Assembly (NCBI GenBank): GCA_036435485.1
Contig: CM071600.1
Location: forward strand, 161,894,546 to 161,958,545
From: Saposhnikovia divaricata
Taxonomy: Eukaryota; Streptophyta; Magnoliopsida; Apiales; Apiaceae
DNA length: 64,000 bases
Reading direction: 5' to 3'
Within the stretch, counting starts at the first letter, position 1. Each line of letters starts with the position of its first letter. The notes below the pieces were generated by a model. That model did no database searches and was not told the origin of the DNA. It worked only from the letters and a program-made list of their open reading frames with translations. Position numbers and translations under genes: made by a program. This document shows, piece by piece, positions 10,303 through 22,800 of the stretch.

Positions 10303-11268
10303 CTAATCGAAAGTAGGTGGTTCACAAACGAGAGTTTTGACAATGGCTTCAACATTAACATTCTCGGGTGGAGTCTCCCATTTGGAACAAATGTCATCCA
10401 ACTCTCTCAACATTTCTTTCGAGGTCATATCCCTTAACGAATCAACATACTCTCGGTTAGACTCATGGTTGACTTTGAAATCCTCATTGAGAAAAGACTC
10501 AATCTCACTATCCTCAAGGTTTGACGAATTAACAATGTCATCAACAAGATTAACCCCTATTGTTTGTTCATAAAGCACATTGGGTTCTTTTCCAACATTA
10601 AAGATGTTCAGGTTAATTGTCATATTACCAAAAGTAAGTTTCATTGAACCATCCCTACAATTAATCAAGGCATTAGATGTAGCAAGAAAAGGTCTTTCTA
10701 GAATGATTGGGATTTGGTTCTTAGGATTCGTGATGAGTTGAGTCTCGAGGACAACAAAATCAACCGGAAAGATGAATTCACCAACCTTAATTAGCACATC
10801 CTCAATTATTCCCTTAGGCATTTTGATAGAACGATAGGCTAATTGAATTGTTATGTTCGTCTTTTGAAGTTCCCCTAAACCTAGGGCTTGATAGACCGAA
10901 AATGGAAAAAGATTCACACTCGCTTCTAAGTCAAGTAACGTCTTGTCCACAAAAGTATTGCCTATGACACATTAAATTGTAGGACAACCGGGGTCCTTAT
11001 ATTTCACGGGAATTTTGTTCGAAAGAATTGAACTAACATGAGAAGTCAAAAAGGCTTTCTTAGGGACGTGGGTGGAACATTTGTGAGAACATAAATCTTT
11101 TAGACACTTGGCATAAGAGGGAATTTTTTGAATGACATCTAAAAGAGGAATGTTGATCTCGACTTGCTTGAAAACTTCCAAAATCTTTTCTACTTGAGGC
11201 GATTGTTTGTTGGAAAGGATTCTTTGAGGATAAGGAGCTTTAGGCTTAAAGACTCGTTCACAAGACAC
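10303..11268 (-). pseudogene. Athila-minus protease-like domain and linker
   Basis: Two frame segments separated by an in-frame stop near 10972. The first (11268-10975) has the conserved Gag-protease linker (FKPKAPYPQRI, VKYKDPGCPTI). The second has the retropepsin domain with LLDLEASVNLFPFSVYQALG, where the catalytic D-x-G is D-L-E: the Gly of the active-site motif (DLGAS in Athila-plus at 27650) is replaced by Glu. The C-terminal part (SNLEDSEIESFLNED, then TSKEMLRELDDICSKWE) is shared with the pol-less element at 52788-53780 and is not found in Athila-plus. The protease would mature Gag in the particle; this copy is expected to be inactive. Confidence 0.78.
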
Positions 11269-11269
11269 A

Positions 11270-13070
11270 TCGGGAATGGAATTGGAAAGTGGAACAACAA
11301 TCGAAGATTCGTTAGGTGAATGTGGTTTGCAAGAAAACGTAGGCTCACTCGGTGATGATGATTTGAGAGGAGATTCTGATGACTCGGGAATGGATTTTGA
11401 AGATAAAGGTTGAAGTGGTGAAGGTGTGTGACTAGATGACTGGAAAGGCTGGTTTAAATGATCAAGGTTAGGGTTTGGTTCAACATTTGACTCTTCTTCA
11501 TGTTTGGGAGACTCGACTCCTACCCGATTATCAACTTGTTTTCCCGACCTTAAAGAAATTATAGCATTAACATTTTCGGGAGGTCTTTGGTTGAGAGGAA
11601 ATTTAGGGTTGACCTCGGTTGACTCAGGAACTTATTCTTCTCTAGCTCACACATGGCGTTGGCTAATTAACTCACTTGAACTTCTAACTTAGATATAGCT
11701 TTAGTACTAGCATTCAAAAGTTGCCTATCTTAAGTCATGGTTTGCATGAAATTTTGTTGAGATTGAGCCAAATTAGTCATTGATTTCAAAAGCGCATCAC
11801 GAGTCTTTTCCAAAGAATTAATTCTCTTATCCGACTCATGAAAGCCGGGAGGGTGGGCGGGTGCTTGAGTCGGGGCTTGAATCAAGTTTGGATAAGGAAC
11901 TTGATTTTGAATCGGGTACGAGTTTTGATTGGGCTTTTGAAAACAAGGAGGTTGAAAAGAAGGTGGTGGAGATTGGTAGTTTTGGCCTTGGTTCCACGAG
12001 AAATTCTGGTGATTCCTCCAACCGGGATTATAAGTAGGAGCAAAAGGATCATTCCTAGGGGTTGGTTGAAACACCACATTAATTTGATCATAGCCGGGAG
12101 AGTTCGAAAAACCTTGATTAAAATTAGAGCACATAGACACATTTGAGGGGGCGTTATTAGTTTCTAAGGCTTCGAGTCTTCTAGTTAGAGTAGCTAATTT
12201 GGCATCGGTTGCAATATTGTTTCCAATTGAATGCATACCCCTAGAAGAACTAGACGACTCGTTAGACTTATGAGGCTCCCTAGTAGACTCCCACAACATA
12301 GTTTTCTCGACTAATTCCTCGAAAAACGCCCACCCTTCGTCCTCATCTTTTTCCATGAATTTACCTTGGCACATAGACTCTAACAACGCGGTTGTTGGAC
12401 TATCTAAGGCCTCGTAAACGATCTTACAAAGTCTCCATTTTTCTATTACGTGGTGGGGGCATTGTGATAAAAGATTTTTAAAATGATCAAAATATTTCCA
12501 AAAAGACTAATTTTCTTTTTGATGAAATTGATTTATTTCGTTTGTAATTCTCTTAGTCTTATGGTTTGGAAAATTTTTCTTAAGAAAAATTACCACAAAT
12601 CCCTCCCACATGGAAATAGAATTAACCGGTAGGCTATACAACCATTTTTTAGCATTTTCTTTAAGGGCAAAATTAATGAGCCTAAGCATAATCGAGTCCT
12701 CGGTTAATTGTTGGAATTTTTGTAAGGCACAAACCTCCTCGAATTCATGGATGAAAAGATACGGGTCCTCACCTTCACTCCCGGTAAATTTGGGTAACAT
12801 GCTAATGTGTTGAGCTTTGATTTCGAAATTATTACCATTTACGGGAGGAAGAGTGATACACGAGGGTTGGGCAGAACGGGTGGGATAGCAACGGTCCTTA
12901 AGAGACATGGCAATGTTTACTATTGGTTCGGAATTATCTAAAGACCCGGAATCAGAAGAGGAAGAAATCTCAAACGATCTCATTAGTCTAGAAGAATTAT
13001 CCCTAATCCAAATAGTTTGCATAAACCATGAAAGAGAACACGTAGCAAATATGTGCGATAAAATAAACAC
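11270..13070 (-). pseudogene. Athila-minus Gag
   Basis: Gag of Ty3/gypsy type in segments 13070-12507 and 12386-11730, then a decayed tail to 11270. Near the N-terminus: LPKFTGSEGEDPYLFIHEFE. The retrotransposon Gag core follows (WLYSLPVNSISMWEGFVVIF, FLKKNFPNHKTKRITNEI), interrupted by a stop at 12507, then ALLESMCQGKF, a Ser-rich stretch, a Pro/Gln/Asn-rich stretch (NQGFSNSPGYDQINVVFQP) and a helix-forming segment (RINSLEKTRDALLKSMTNLA). Several stops lie between 11730 and 11270. Gag would build the particle and bind RNA. The first Met at 13070 may be upstream of the true start, since MSLKDR near 12908 is a better conserved-looking beginning. Confidence 0.78.
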
Positions 13071-13972
13071 ACAAAAAAGGGTGAAAAATTAAAAGAAAAA
13101 AAAATCCTAACCCTAGGGTTCCTTAATAAAATAACTAGACCTTGCTCCTAACTGTAGGGTCCACCAAAAACTCAGTAAATCAGAATTTATTCGGACCGAT
13201 TTGGCCAGGTAGGTGCAAGCATTGCCAAGAGGCTAAACACCAGCCTAGACACCAAATCTTAATTGGCCAGGTAAGCTTTCGCCTGCCTAGACACCAAAGA
13301 GTCGGAATAATTAATGATTACTTCATTTCTTAGGTACCTTCCTAATTGAGCGCGAAATTCCTGGGGCAAGCGTCTAATTAATTTTATTAAAGGCTATGGT
13401 ATGCAAAATGAAGGATTAAATTGTTTTTGGGCTAAGGAAAGAGTGATGAAATCCCTTCCCTTATCTTTTGAGAGGTTTGGACCTTAAGATTTATTTACAA
13501 AATGATGCAACAAACAAAGAGGTATAAAAAAACTATAAACATTTATGGATGCTTAACTACGTGCTTTAACTAAAGAAAAGAAAGAATTTAACGTACCTTG
13601 GGGTCCTCCAGCGATCACCACAATTATATGGTACGAAAAATTAAAAACAAGAAAATAAAAATCTAGATGATGTGCCCTAAGTGATTAAATGCATGATGCA
13701 ACAATTATGTAATTACAACTATTTTTTTTTGATTTTTCAATATTTTTTTTGATTTTTTTTTTTTTGTGATTTTCTAAATAAGAAAAAAAACGAAAGAGGA
13801 GAGAGATACGGGTTACCCAAGCAAACTTCCAAAATTCCGAGAAAATTCTTCCGCTTTAATCCAAGTTTCCCGAATTTTCCTCCAAATTCTTCGAAAAAAA
13901 TGCAAACAAGAAAAAGGGTGAGAAAAGAGCTAATCCGAAAAATTAAAAACTAAAGTGCGAAAAATAATTAGT
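13071..13972 (-). other. Athila-minus 5' leader
   Basis: About 900 bp between the PBS and Gag. No coding sequence is recognisable. It includes T-rich tracts (13719-13765) and a short palindromic run of TGGCCAGGTA-type repeats at 13201-13273, where GGCCAGGTA recurs at 13202 and 13264. This is where packaging and dimerisation signals would be expected; I see none I can name. Confidence 0.55.
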
Positions 13973-13993
13973 CCCCGGCAGCGGCACCAAAAA
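13973..13993 (-). promoter_or_regulatory. Primer binding site of Athila-minus
   Basis: On the minus strand TTTTTGGTGCCGCTGCCGGG, the Athila-type PBS (resembling the 3' end of Asp tRNA), 2 nt after the LTR end AGCACAACA. It defines 13996 as the LTR boundary and the minus orientation. Confidence 0.85.
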
Positions 13994-13995
13994 CT

Positions 13996-14761
13996 TGTTG
14001 TGCTAAAAATAAATATGATAAAATTGATTGCATGTGCAAAATCTCGTTTTAGTAAATTTAGACTCGTTCCGCAAAGACTAACATTTTCGCAAACTTAATT
14101 TTGAATTTAATCGAATTAGGACAAGTGGATTTTTGAGAATTTGATTGGATTTTATACTAATTAATTCCTAATTTTAAACTCTAATTTATTCTAATTATTC
14201 TAAAAAATCTAAATTATTTTAAAACTAAATTATTCTAAATTATTTAAAACTAAACTAAATTATTAAAAACTTTTTATTTACAAAAATTTTTAAAGAAAAT
14301 TCGACATGACCCGTTTGTAAATACAACTAGCCAAAAACACAATGTCACACAAGAAATTCGATTCAACTCGAATTGCAACTTCGAATTGCAAACCCAAATA
14401 CTCAAAAACTAATTCCACTTTCAACAACGAAACTCAACAACAAAACAATTCAACAACGAAACTCAGAAAAAAAAAGAAACAATTCCATTATCAACAAAAC
14501 AAATGACTCGAACTCTTCACAGAACAGTAAAAACAAACAATAATTCGAACTTGCAGGAACTGGACTGTGTTGACTCGGTCGCAAAACTCAGAGCAAAACA
14601 GAATCGTAACAGTAAATTGCAAAACTGAAATAAAAACAAACAACTCAAACGCAAGAAACCCAACTCGTCGACTTCAACCCATTGAACTCATAAACAAAAC
14701 TATCGCACATTTGTGATTATAGTACGTGTTAAGAAAACAAATAAAAGACTAGTACGACAAC
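13996..14761 (-). repeat. Athila-minus 5' LTR, PBS-proximal segment
   Basis: Opens on the plus strand with TGTTGTGCTAAAAATAAAT, the mirror of the Athila-plus LTR end at 35296 (TTTATTTTTAGCACATCA). It runs for 766 bp to the ACAAC target-site duplication (14757-14761) of Copia-C. The LTR resumes at 26000 on the far side of Copia-C. Non-coding, very AT-rich at 14160-14290. Confidence 0.8.
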
Positions 14762-15263
14762 TGTTACCCAGTAAAGAACAATTGTAGAAGGGGGGTTGAA
14801 TACAATTGTATAAGATTTTCGACTTAAACAGAAATAATAACACAAGTATGAATAAATAACAGCTTTATTAACCCTGATAAAAAACTGTTACAAACTCTCT
14901 CAAGAAATTCTTATATTCTTGAGAGCTGATAGGTTACAAGATAACTCGTGTAAGCGATTACATAATGTAAAACCTAAATTGTGTTTATATAATGTACACA
15001 GCTGCACTATCAATTACAAGATATATCAAATCAATTACATACGTCTCTTAGTACATATCTTGAATGATAGCTGCGTTCCTATAAATTAGGAACCGACATG
15101 TCAATCTCCCTTGATTCCTGGACTGATGTATATTCTCGTGTAATCCTGATCACCCTCCAATACTGATGATAGTCTAATACTGACGGTGCATTACTGATGA
15201 TGTCAGCATCAGTATCTAATCAGTAGTCCAGATCCTGATCATCACTTGAATCAATATCTAACA
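14762..15263 (-). repeat. Copia-C 3' LTR
   Basis: 502 bp, TG..CA ends. Preceded in element orientation by the PPT GGGGGAGAT (on the plus strand ATCTCCCCC, 15264-15272). A TATATAAA box lies at 14991-14984 on the minus strand. The U3 part is rich in CATCAGTAT and ATCAGGAT-like words (15120-15250). Confidence 0.92.
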
Positions 15264-15340
15264 ATCTCCCCCAATTTGTACTTTGTGAAATAAAGCACGA
15301 ATTCCTTGATTCAGTGATGTCAAAAACTCAAAACAAAATA

Positions 15341-16979
15341 TTACACGAAATCCTCAGGCTTAGTCTCAGAAATTCTTACAAAGAAATTACTCATCTGCAA
15401 GAAACTTGATAATAATTCTTCTTCTTTAATTTCGAGAATTTGAATCAGTCTTTTCTTCAGATTCCTGAGTTCTTCATCTTCCTCATTAATCTGATAAATA
15501 CCTGCCCTGAGATTCTGAATTGAGCTTCTCGGTAAATCTAAATCTCCAAACAATAAATATGCAAGTTCTTTTCCATCAGGATTCAGAGATAATTGTTCTT
15601 GATAAAATATCACTTCTTTAACAGCTGAACCCCTTTGCATTTCAACTTCTTGTCCTACTGTATTCAAGTACACGGGAGTATAATTACCATCATACCTTGA
15701 TCCTCCATCCAAATGTCTGCATCTAATAGTTGTGAGAATCATGGTACACCAATTATTGTAAACATCAGCTTCCTTATCATGAATTCTTTTATTCTTGAGC
15801 AGATAAAGAACGTATTTCAGTTCTTTTGTTGATTTGCACAACACCTCCTGAATAGTCAACTTCTTGACACTCTTGTCTTTCATGAAATACAACAACTTTT
15901 CTACCTTCTTAGAATCAACATTGTAAGCAACAATTGCAACAGCTTCAAGTTCCAAAAGATCATCAACTGTTAGTTCATCACCAATTCTTTTCACTAGAAT
16001 ATGTTGATCTGTCTGTCTAGTAGAGATAATTTCAGTTCGATTATGACAAATACCTCCTCTAGTGTAAGGTTCTAAACCCTTCAAGCTAGACTGAATATCT
16101 GCCCAAAGTAAATTATATTTTTGAAGAGTTTGTGAAGTACCAACTTCAAAAATTAAAGGAAGTTCAGTCATAAGAGTACTTGATTTAAAAACAACTGGTC
16201 CTTGATTTAACCGTTCATCAGTACTCTCCCCTTTCTTGTTCTTGTTCTTCTTAACTGGCATCTGTTGATGTTCTGGAACAGGTCTACTTCGATCATACCA
16301 CAATAATCTGTTTGAACCAGCCAGATCTTCCAAGTACTTTCTAGTTTCTTCAACCTCAGTATCTTTTGCTCTTTTCTGGCCTCCTTTTCTTGTTCATCAA
16401 CTTCCAGATTGTGAATTTCAACCACAAAAGTAAGAATCATGACCTCAAGTTCTTTGAAGATTTCAGCTTCATCAGAATCAGGAATAGCAGATTGAGAGAA
16501 CAAAAGAATATTCTTTTGTTATTTCTATTTAAGATTAAGATCTCTTAAGTACTCATGTCAGAATTCTCTGCAGAGATCAAAGCCAGTGCCTCCCTAGCAT
16601 GATGCTGTTGAACTTTAATATCATTGTGATATACAGTTTCACTCTCACCTGACTTGGAAGGAATCTTCTTAAAGAGATGTGGAGCATCTTCTATCTCAGC
16701 AATAAACAAATCCTCATCTTCTTCAGGAATTGTTGGAAGTAATTGATTCTGACTAGATAGTTGAGATTGTTCTTCTGTCAGAATTTGAGACTGCACCATT
16801 GTACTTACTGTTGTCTTCCCAGACTTAGAAACATGAGTTGATTGCTTAGTTTGAGTTTGAGACACACTTCTCCTTGTTACCAAAGCAGCATCAGTGGTTC
16901 CTGGTGCATATGACTGAGCACCACCATCATTTCCAGAAGTATCATCATCCTTTCTTACAACTGGATTAGGTGTGCATTT
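15341..16979 (-). pseudogene. Copia-C third-ORF region, distal part
   Basis: Coding remnant in frames 16979-16545, 16503-16207 and 16333-15341, broken by stops and frameshifts. The proximal part is Ser/Thr/Gln-rich and polar (TTVSTMVQSQILTEEQSQLS, LPTIPEEDEDLFIAEIED). The distal 330 codons are more globular, with LLWADIQSSLKGLEPYTRGG, DELTVDDLLELEAVAI, YLLFGDLDLPRSSIQNL, and finish in a Glu/Leu-rich coiled-coil-like stretch (INEEDEELRNLKKRLIQILE). It sits between the embedded LTR at 16980 and the Copia-C PPT. SIRE elements carry an envelope-like ORF here; I see no signal peptide or transmembrane segment, so the label is positional only. Confidence 0.6.
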
Positions 16980-17275
16980 TGTTTTGACCCTAGAAGGAAA
17001 GTATATACAAGAAGTAGAAGAACACTCAGAGAGATATATGAACACACAAGTTTATTACTTAGAAATATGTCTAAGGCTAGGATGCCTTAAACTGATACAA
17101 GGCTTCCCAATTTATAGCCAAATGGGGAAGCTTACTCGACACACTACTACAGATATCTTATAAGAGACACTTAACACGTATCCTTATCTTATCAGATAAG
17201 AATCTTACTTTACACACCACTAGAAGCTTATAGAATACGCTTCCAAACTTACTAACGAAGCTAATTTACACACCA
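16980..17275 (-). repeat. Embedded LTR-like segment (LTR-X) inside Copia-C
   Basis: 296 bp that, in element orientation, open TGGTGTGTAAATTAGC and close AGGGTCAAAACA, with TATAAAT at 17116-17110 on the minus strand, and are directly preceded by a PPT-like AAAAAGGGGGAGA (17293-17281). That is the layout of a copia 3' LTR, but it is not the Copia-C LTR. No second copy is visible in the element and no PBS follows it. The sequence on both sides is third-ORF-like coding sequence. See findings. Confidence 0.65.
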
Positions 17276-17297
17276 AACCTTCTCCCCCTTTTTGACA

Positions 17298-19601
17298 TCA
17301 GTAAGTAGGATCAGTCAATAAAGATAAGATAAGTTGGAGAGAATCTTCAATATTAGTCATTCTTGAGGACAAAGTGACAACCTAATCTTCCCAGGTATCC
17401 ATCCTTATGGTGAAGGCAGTGCTTAAACATTGAAGTTGTGTAGCAGTGGCAATCTCAGAATAATCCTTAACAAACCGAACATGAAATTTTTCATTATCAC
17501 TCTTGACAGAATTAATTAATCTTTCAACCCTTTTGCCAGAATAGTTGTAGGCTTCAGATGAGCTTTGAGATTAGGATCAGAAATCTTAGTAGCTATATGA
17601 CTGGAGTGAAAAAGTGCATTATTGAAATTTATATCAGCAGAAGGCTGATTCCACTCAGTATACCATTCAGATCTTCTTGCAGCTTGAATATGTTTAGGAA
17701 GAAGATTGTTGTAATCTCCTATGATCTCAACTTGAGCAGCTGTAGATTTACCCATAGACTCCATAAACTTACTAGATGATCCATAAGTAGATCCTAGACT
17801 TGCTTTCATGACAGCATTTAGCTGAGCCGCTTCAGGATCATTATCAGCATCATCATCATCATCACCATCATCTGAGTTATCATTATCCTCAGGAATTCTA
17901 TCATCCACATTGTCTTCAGGATTCATAACTCCTTTCAATTTTAAATCAACAGCAGATGGTACTGTTGTATCTTGAAAACCTGCATTCAGATTAGAAACAA
18001 TTCCTATATCTCTCTGTTTTTCTAAAGTGATCTCATCACTTCTCACAACATTACCTAAGTTACTTTCAATAGTAACTGCTACCTCACTAGAAGTTTGAAA
18101 CTTCTCACTCGGTTCTACCTCTCCTTTTGCCAGTCCAGGAGACTGCCTCTCTGCACTCTTCTTTTTCTCTAATTGTTCACTCTCTTTCTCACAAGAAAAG
18201 TTCTGGCTCAACAAATTCAAAGAAATAAGAGGAGGCTGAGAGGAGTGGACTGAAGTTATACAAATAGAGGTATCCCTTGTCTCAGGTCTATCTGTAATCA
18301 TACTATCAGTAGTAAAAGAAGTAGAGATAGAAGTGTTACCTGATGAAGTTGAGATAGATTCCATTGGTCTTGAAGAAAGTGGTTCAATGAGCATTGGAAT
18401 ATTTGGATCAGAAATACTTTCATCAGGATTGACATCTGCAACTGGAGAATGACTTGCATCAGTATGTGCTACCAATGGTTCTTATGTAGTCTGAGGTTGT
18501 GAAGCTGCTTTAACAAAAGTCAAAGGTTCTTGTGTGCTTCCCTCAAATGCAGTGTCTTTAAGTGTCTCATCACATTCAGCAATATGCATATCATGAGCAT
18601 TTTTATCTGTCAGACTTTGAGCTAAGTTAAATTCAATTTCTGGAATCCCTTGAGCAGTGTTAGAAAACTCCTGTGCTGATGTGAGCTTGCCTACATCTTC
18701 ACTTTGAGAAGATGGTTCTTGTGGGGCAAGAATGTTCTTGTCTTCACCTTCCCTTTGAGAAAGTGGTTCTTGTGGGACCATTCCTTCAAAAATGTCTGCA
18801 CTCACACTTTGAGTGAGTGGTTCTTATGGGACTGGATCTTCAATAGCTACTGAACTCCTTTGAATTTCAGGTTCTTGTGGGCTATCCTTTCAGAGGTGAA
18901 GTAATCCTCTATTTCTTCTGTCTATGAAAAACCTTTGCTTCAGCTTGTCTCTTTATTTGAAGAGGTGTTGGTTTATGACCAAGCTGAGCAGCAATAGCAT
19001 TTACTTCATCCACAGACATCTCAATTATTCTTCTCTTTGGAGATGTAGGTGCTGGAGAATCAGAAATCTCAACAGTCTTTACAGGTGATGTATCAGGAGT
19101 AGAGATATCAGGAATGACAGATGTGTCAGGAACTGATGATTCATCAAGATCAATATCATCATTAAGATTCTGCATATCTTCAGGAATATAATACTGACTC
19201 TTGTTGACTATCCTTCTTCTTTTGTTTGGCTTTACTGGCTTAACCAATCCAACAGTAACAGGAGCAGCAACTTCCTTTTTCTTCATGATTATTGAGATGG
19301 TCTTGTCATCATCACTATCAGAATCAGAAACCTATTGCAAAAACTTTCTCTTTTCACCTGTTTCTTTAGATACTCCAGCCTTAATCAAAGACTTATCAAT
19401 CAGAACCCCTTGTTCATCTCCTTGTGATTTCTTTTGAGTGAGGGTTGTAGTGGAGAAGTGCTTTGATCCTGATTGTCTGCCAGACACATTAGATCTAGCT
19501 GACTTCTTTTCTTTTACAACTGATGTCTTTTGGGAGACACCAGAGGTGGTTGACTATTTAGGTAACTGTTCTTCAAAGAATTAAATCAGAGAAGTAGACA
19601 T
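17298..19601 (-). pseudogene. Copia-C third-ORF region, proximal part
   Basis: Starts at the ATG on the minus strand at 19601 (MSTSLI) and ends at the stop 17300-17298 just before a PPT-like tract. Frames 19286-18909, 18805-18482 and 18475-17516 carry most of it. Visible parts: a basic patch (VKPVKPNKRRRIVNKSQYYI), Asp/Pro-rich segments (DTSVIPDISTPDTSPVKTVE), three to four imperfect repeats of about 20 residues around QEPLSQ (18860-18700), a long acidic run (NSDDGDDDDDADNDPEA, 17900-17840) and a more ordered C-terminus (RRSEWYTEWNQPSADINFNN). Low complexity suggests a disordered protein. Position after pol matches the SIRE third ORF; no membrane segment is visible. Several in-frame stops make it a pseudogene. 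Confidence 0.6.
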
Positions 19602-19825
19602 GAAAACTAATTAAAGCAATCACATAAGTAATAAATTCATTAACAATAATCACAATTAAATCAAGGAACAGAACAATTAGGGAATACTTGAATTATACAA
19701 ATTATACTTATAGTCGAACCGTTGCATCAGGATTTGATGTTTGACTGATGTCAGGATTGACTTTTCATCAGTATTCGACATGCATCAGGATCTGACAATC
19801 ATCAGTATTTGGTCTCCCCTTGTTC
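19602..19825 (-). other. Copia-C spacer between pol and third ORF
   Basis: About 220 bp with no ORF. 19725-19815 is a cluster of ATCAGGAT, ATCAGTAT and CTGATGTCAGGAT words resembling those in the U3 of the Copia-C LTR. No clear TATA box on the minus strand here. Confidence 0.5.
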
Positions 19826-22800
19826 TCAGAAACTCTCATAGTTTACCATTCCCAATTCATTTACCAATTTTGTAAAAGTAGCTTCAGAAAGTGGCATGGT
19901 GAATATATCAGCTAACTGTCAATCAGTAGGAACAAAGTACAGCTCGATTGTTCCTTCCAGTACTTGATCTCTTATAAAATGATATCTGATACTGATATGT
20001 TTAGTAAGAGAATGCTGGACTGGATTTCCTGTCATAGCAATAGCACTTTGGTTATCAAAATAAATAGGTATTTTTGAAAATGACAAACCATAGTCCATTA
20101 GCTGATTTCTCATCCACATGATCTGAGCACAACAGCTTCCAGCAGCTATGTACTCAGCTTCTGCAGTTGATGTAGAGACTTTTGCTTTTTACTAAACCAA
20201 GAAACTAGTCTTCCTCCAAGAAACTGACAACTGCCTGAAGTACTTTTCCTGTCTATTTTGCATCCTGCAAAATCAACATCTGAGTAACCACATAGATTAA
20301 AGTCAGACTCTTTAGCATACCAAAGGCCAAGTGATGGAGTGCCTTTCAAGTATCTGAAAATCCTTTTAACAGCAATGAGATGTGGTTCTCTGGGGTTCGC
20401 CTGAAATCTTGCACATAGACAGGTAGCATACATGATATCTGGTCTACTTGCAGTTAGATACAAGAGTGAGCCAATCATACCTCTGTAGTTAGTTACATCT
20501 ACTTCAGTGCCTTGATCAGGATCAAGTTTTGTAGCTGTAGCTATAGGAGTTGATGTAGTAGAACTGTCTTGCATGTTAAACTTTTTCAGCAAATTCTTTG
20601 TATACTTTGACTGATTGATAAAGATCCCATCATCAGTCTGTTTAACTTGCAGACCTAAGAAATAGCCCATTTCTCCCATCATGCTCATTTGATATCTAGA
20701 CTGCATTAGCTTTGAAAAATTCTCACACAATTTGGAATTAGTTGACCCAAAAATGATATCATCGACATAAATCTGAACTAACAGCAAGTCCTTACCATGA
20801 TTCAAATAAAATAGGTTTTATCAATTGTACCTTTTTTGAAACCACTTTCCAGTAAGAATTGAGCTAAAGTTTCATACCAGGCTCTTGGAGCTTGCTTTAG
20901 TCCATAAAGTGCTTTATCCAGTCTATAGACATGATCTGGATATCTAGGATCAATGAAGCGAGGAGGTTGTTCAACATATAACTCCTCTTCCAATTCTCCA
21001 TTCAGAAAAGCACTTTTAACATCCATCTGGAAAACTTTGAATTTCTCTTGGGCTGCATATGCCAGAAAAATTCTGATGGCTTCTAGCCTTGCAACAGGAG
21101 AAAAAGTCTCATCATAGTCTATTCCTTCCTGTTGAGAGTACCCCTTTGCAACTAGCCTTGCTTTATTCCTCACAATAGTGCCATCTGAATCTGTCTTGTT
21201 TCTGAACACCCACTTTGTACCAGCAATTGATCTACCCTTTGGCCTTGGTACAAGTTTCCAGACTTCATTTCTTTCAAATTCATTTAGTTCTTCTTGCATT
21301 ACTGTAACCCAATCAGCATCCTTTAGTGCATCTTCAACTTTCTTAGGCTCCTCCTTTGACAGAAAGTTATTATAGAGGCATTCATTTTGTGTTGCACTTC
21401 TGGTTTTAACACCTGCATCAGGATTCCCAATAATTAAATCAGGAGTACGGCTTTTGGTCCATTTCCTTGCTGATGGTAAATCATTTCTTGAGTTGGATGC
21501 TCCCCCTGGATTGGTGTTATCTTTAAAAGAACTAGAATTATTATATGCTCCCCCATAGATAGTGCTATCTCCTCCTGAAGTGCTGTCAGGATTATCACTT
21601 GAATCTGTTTCTGATGAATCTCCTCCTGATGTTTGAGTTGTATCAGTACTGATGGTATTTTGCTGTTGTTCCCCCTCAATATTTGCATTATTTGAATCAT
21701 CATCAGTAACTGGTGTTTCATCAGGTATTGGTTTATCGTCAGGATCTGATGGAGTATCAGTATCTGACATTACTTCATCAGAATTCTTGGTAGCTTCATT
21801 TACAAAGATCAAATTGTCATGTGAGTCTTCAGCAATTCCTGTTATCTTTTTATCATCAAAAGAAACATTGATAGACTTCATGACTGTCCTTGTTCTTAGG
21901 TTATAGACTTTAATGGCTCTTGAAGTTGGATAACCAATAAAAATGCCCTCATCAGCTTTAGTTTCAAATTTCCCTAGCTATTTAGGATGAGGTCTAAGAA
22001 CAAAGCACTTGCAGCCAAACACATGTAGATGTTTCAGACTTGGCTTCTTCTCTTTAATCATTTGATAAGGAGTGACACCATGTCTGTTGATTAAAGTAAT
22101 GTTCTGAGTATAGCACGCTGTGTTGACTGATTCTGCCCAGAAATATGTAGGTAGTTTAGCTTCCTCCAACATTGTTCTGCCAACTTCAATAAGAGTTCTG
22201 TTCTTCCTTTCAACTACTCCATTTTGCTGAGGTGTGCCAGGAGCAGAGAATTGTTGAACTATTCCTTTGTACTTGCAGAACTCTTCCATTACTGAATTCT
22301 TGAATTCAGTTCCATTATCACTTCTCAGAATCTTGACTTTGTACTTTGTGTCAGTCTCAATGAGTCTCAAGTGGTCCAAAAGTATCTCAGCAGTTTCATC
22401 TTTTCTGTGTAGAAATACACCCAGGTAAATCTAGTATATTCATCAACAATGACTAGAGTATACCTTTTCTTACTGATGGACATAATGTTGACTGGTCCAA
22501 ACAAGTCAAGGTGTAGCATGTGATATGGTTCATCAATTGAGGAATCAGATTTACTCTTGAATGATGTCCTTCTCTGTTTAGCCTTCTGATAAGCATCACA
22601 GAGTCCATCTGGAGTATACAATGCTTTAGGTAATCCTCTCACCAAATCTTTCTTAACCAACTCATTGATGTTGTTGAAGTTGAGATGAGAAAGCTTCTTG
22701 TGCCAATTCCAACTTTCATCTACTGTTGCTTTACTGATGAGACATGTTGAGGGACCATCAGTATTTGTGTAGACGTTGGCTTCATAAATATTACCATGTC

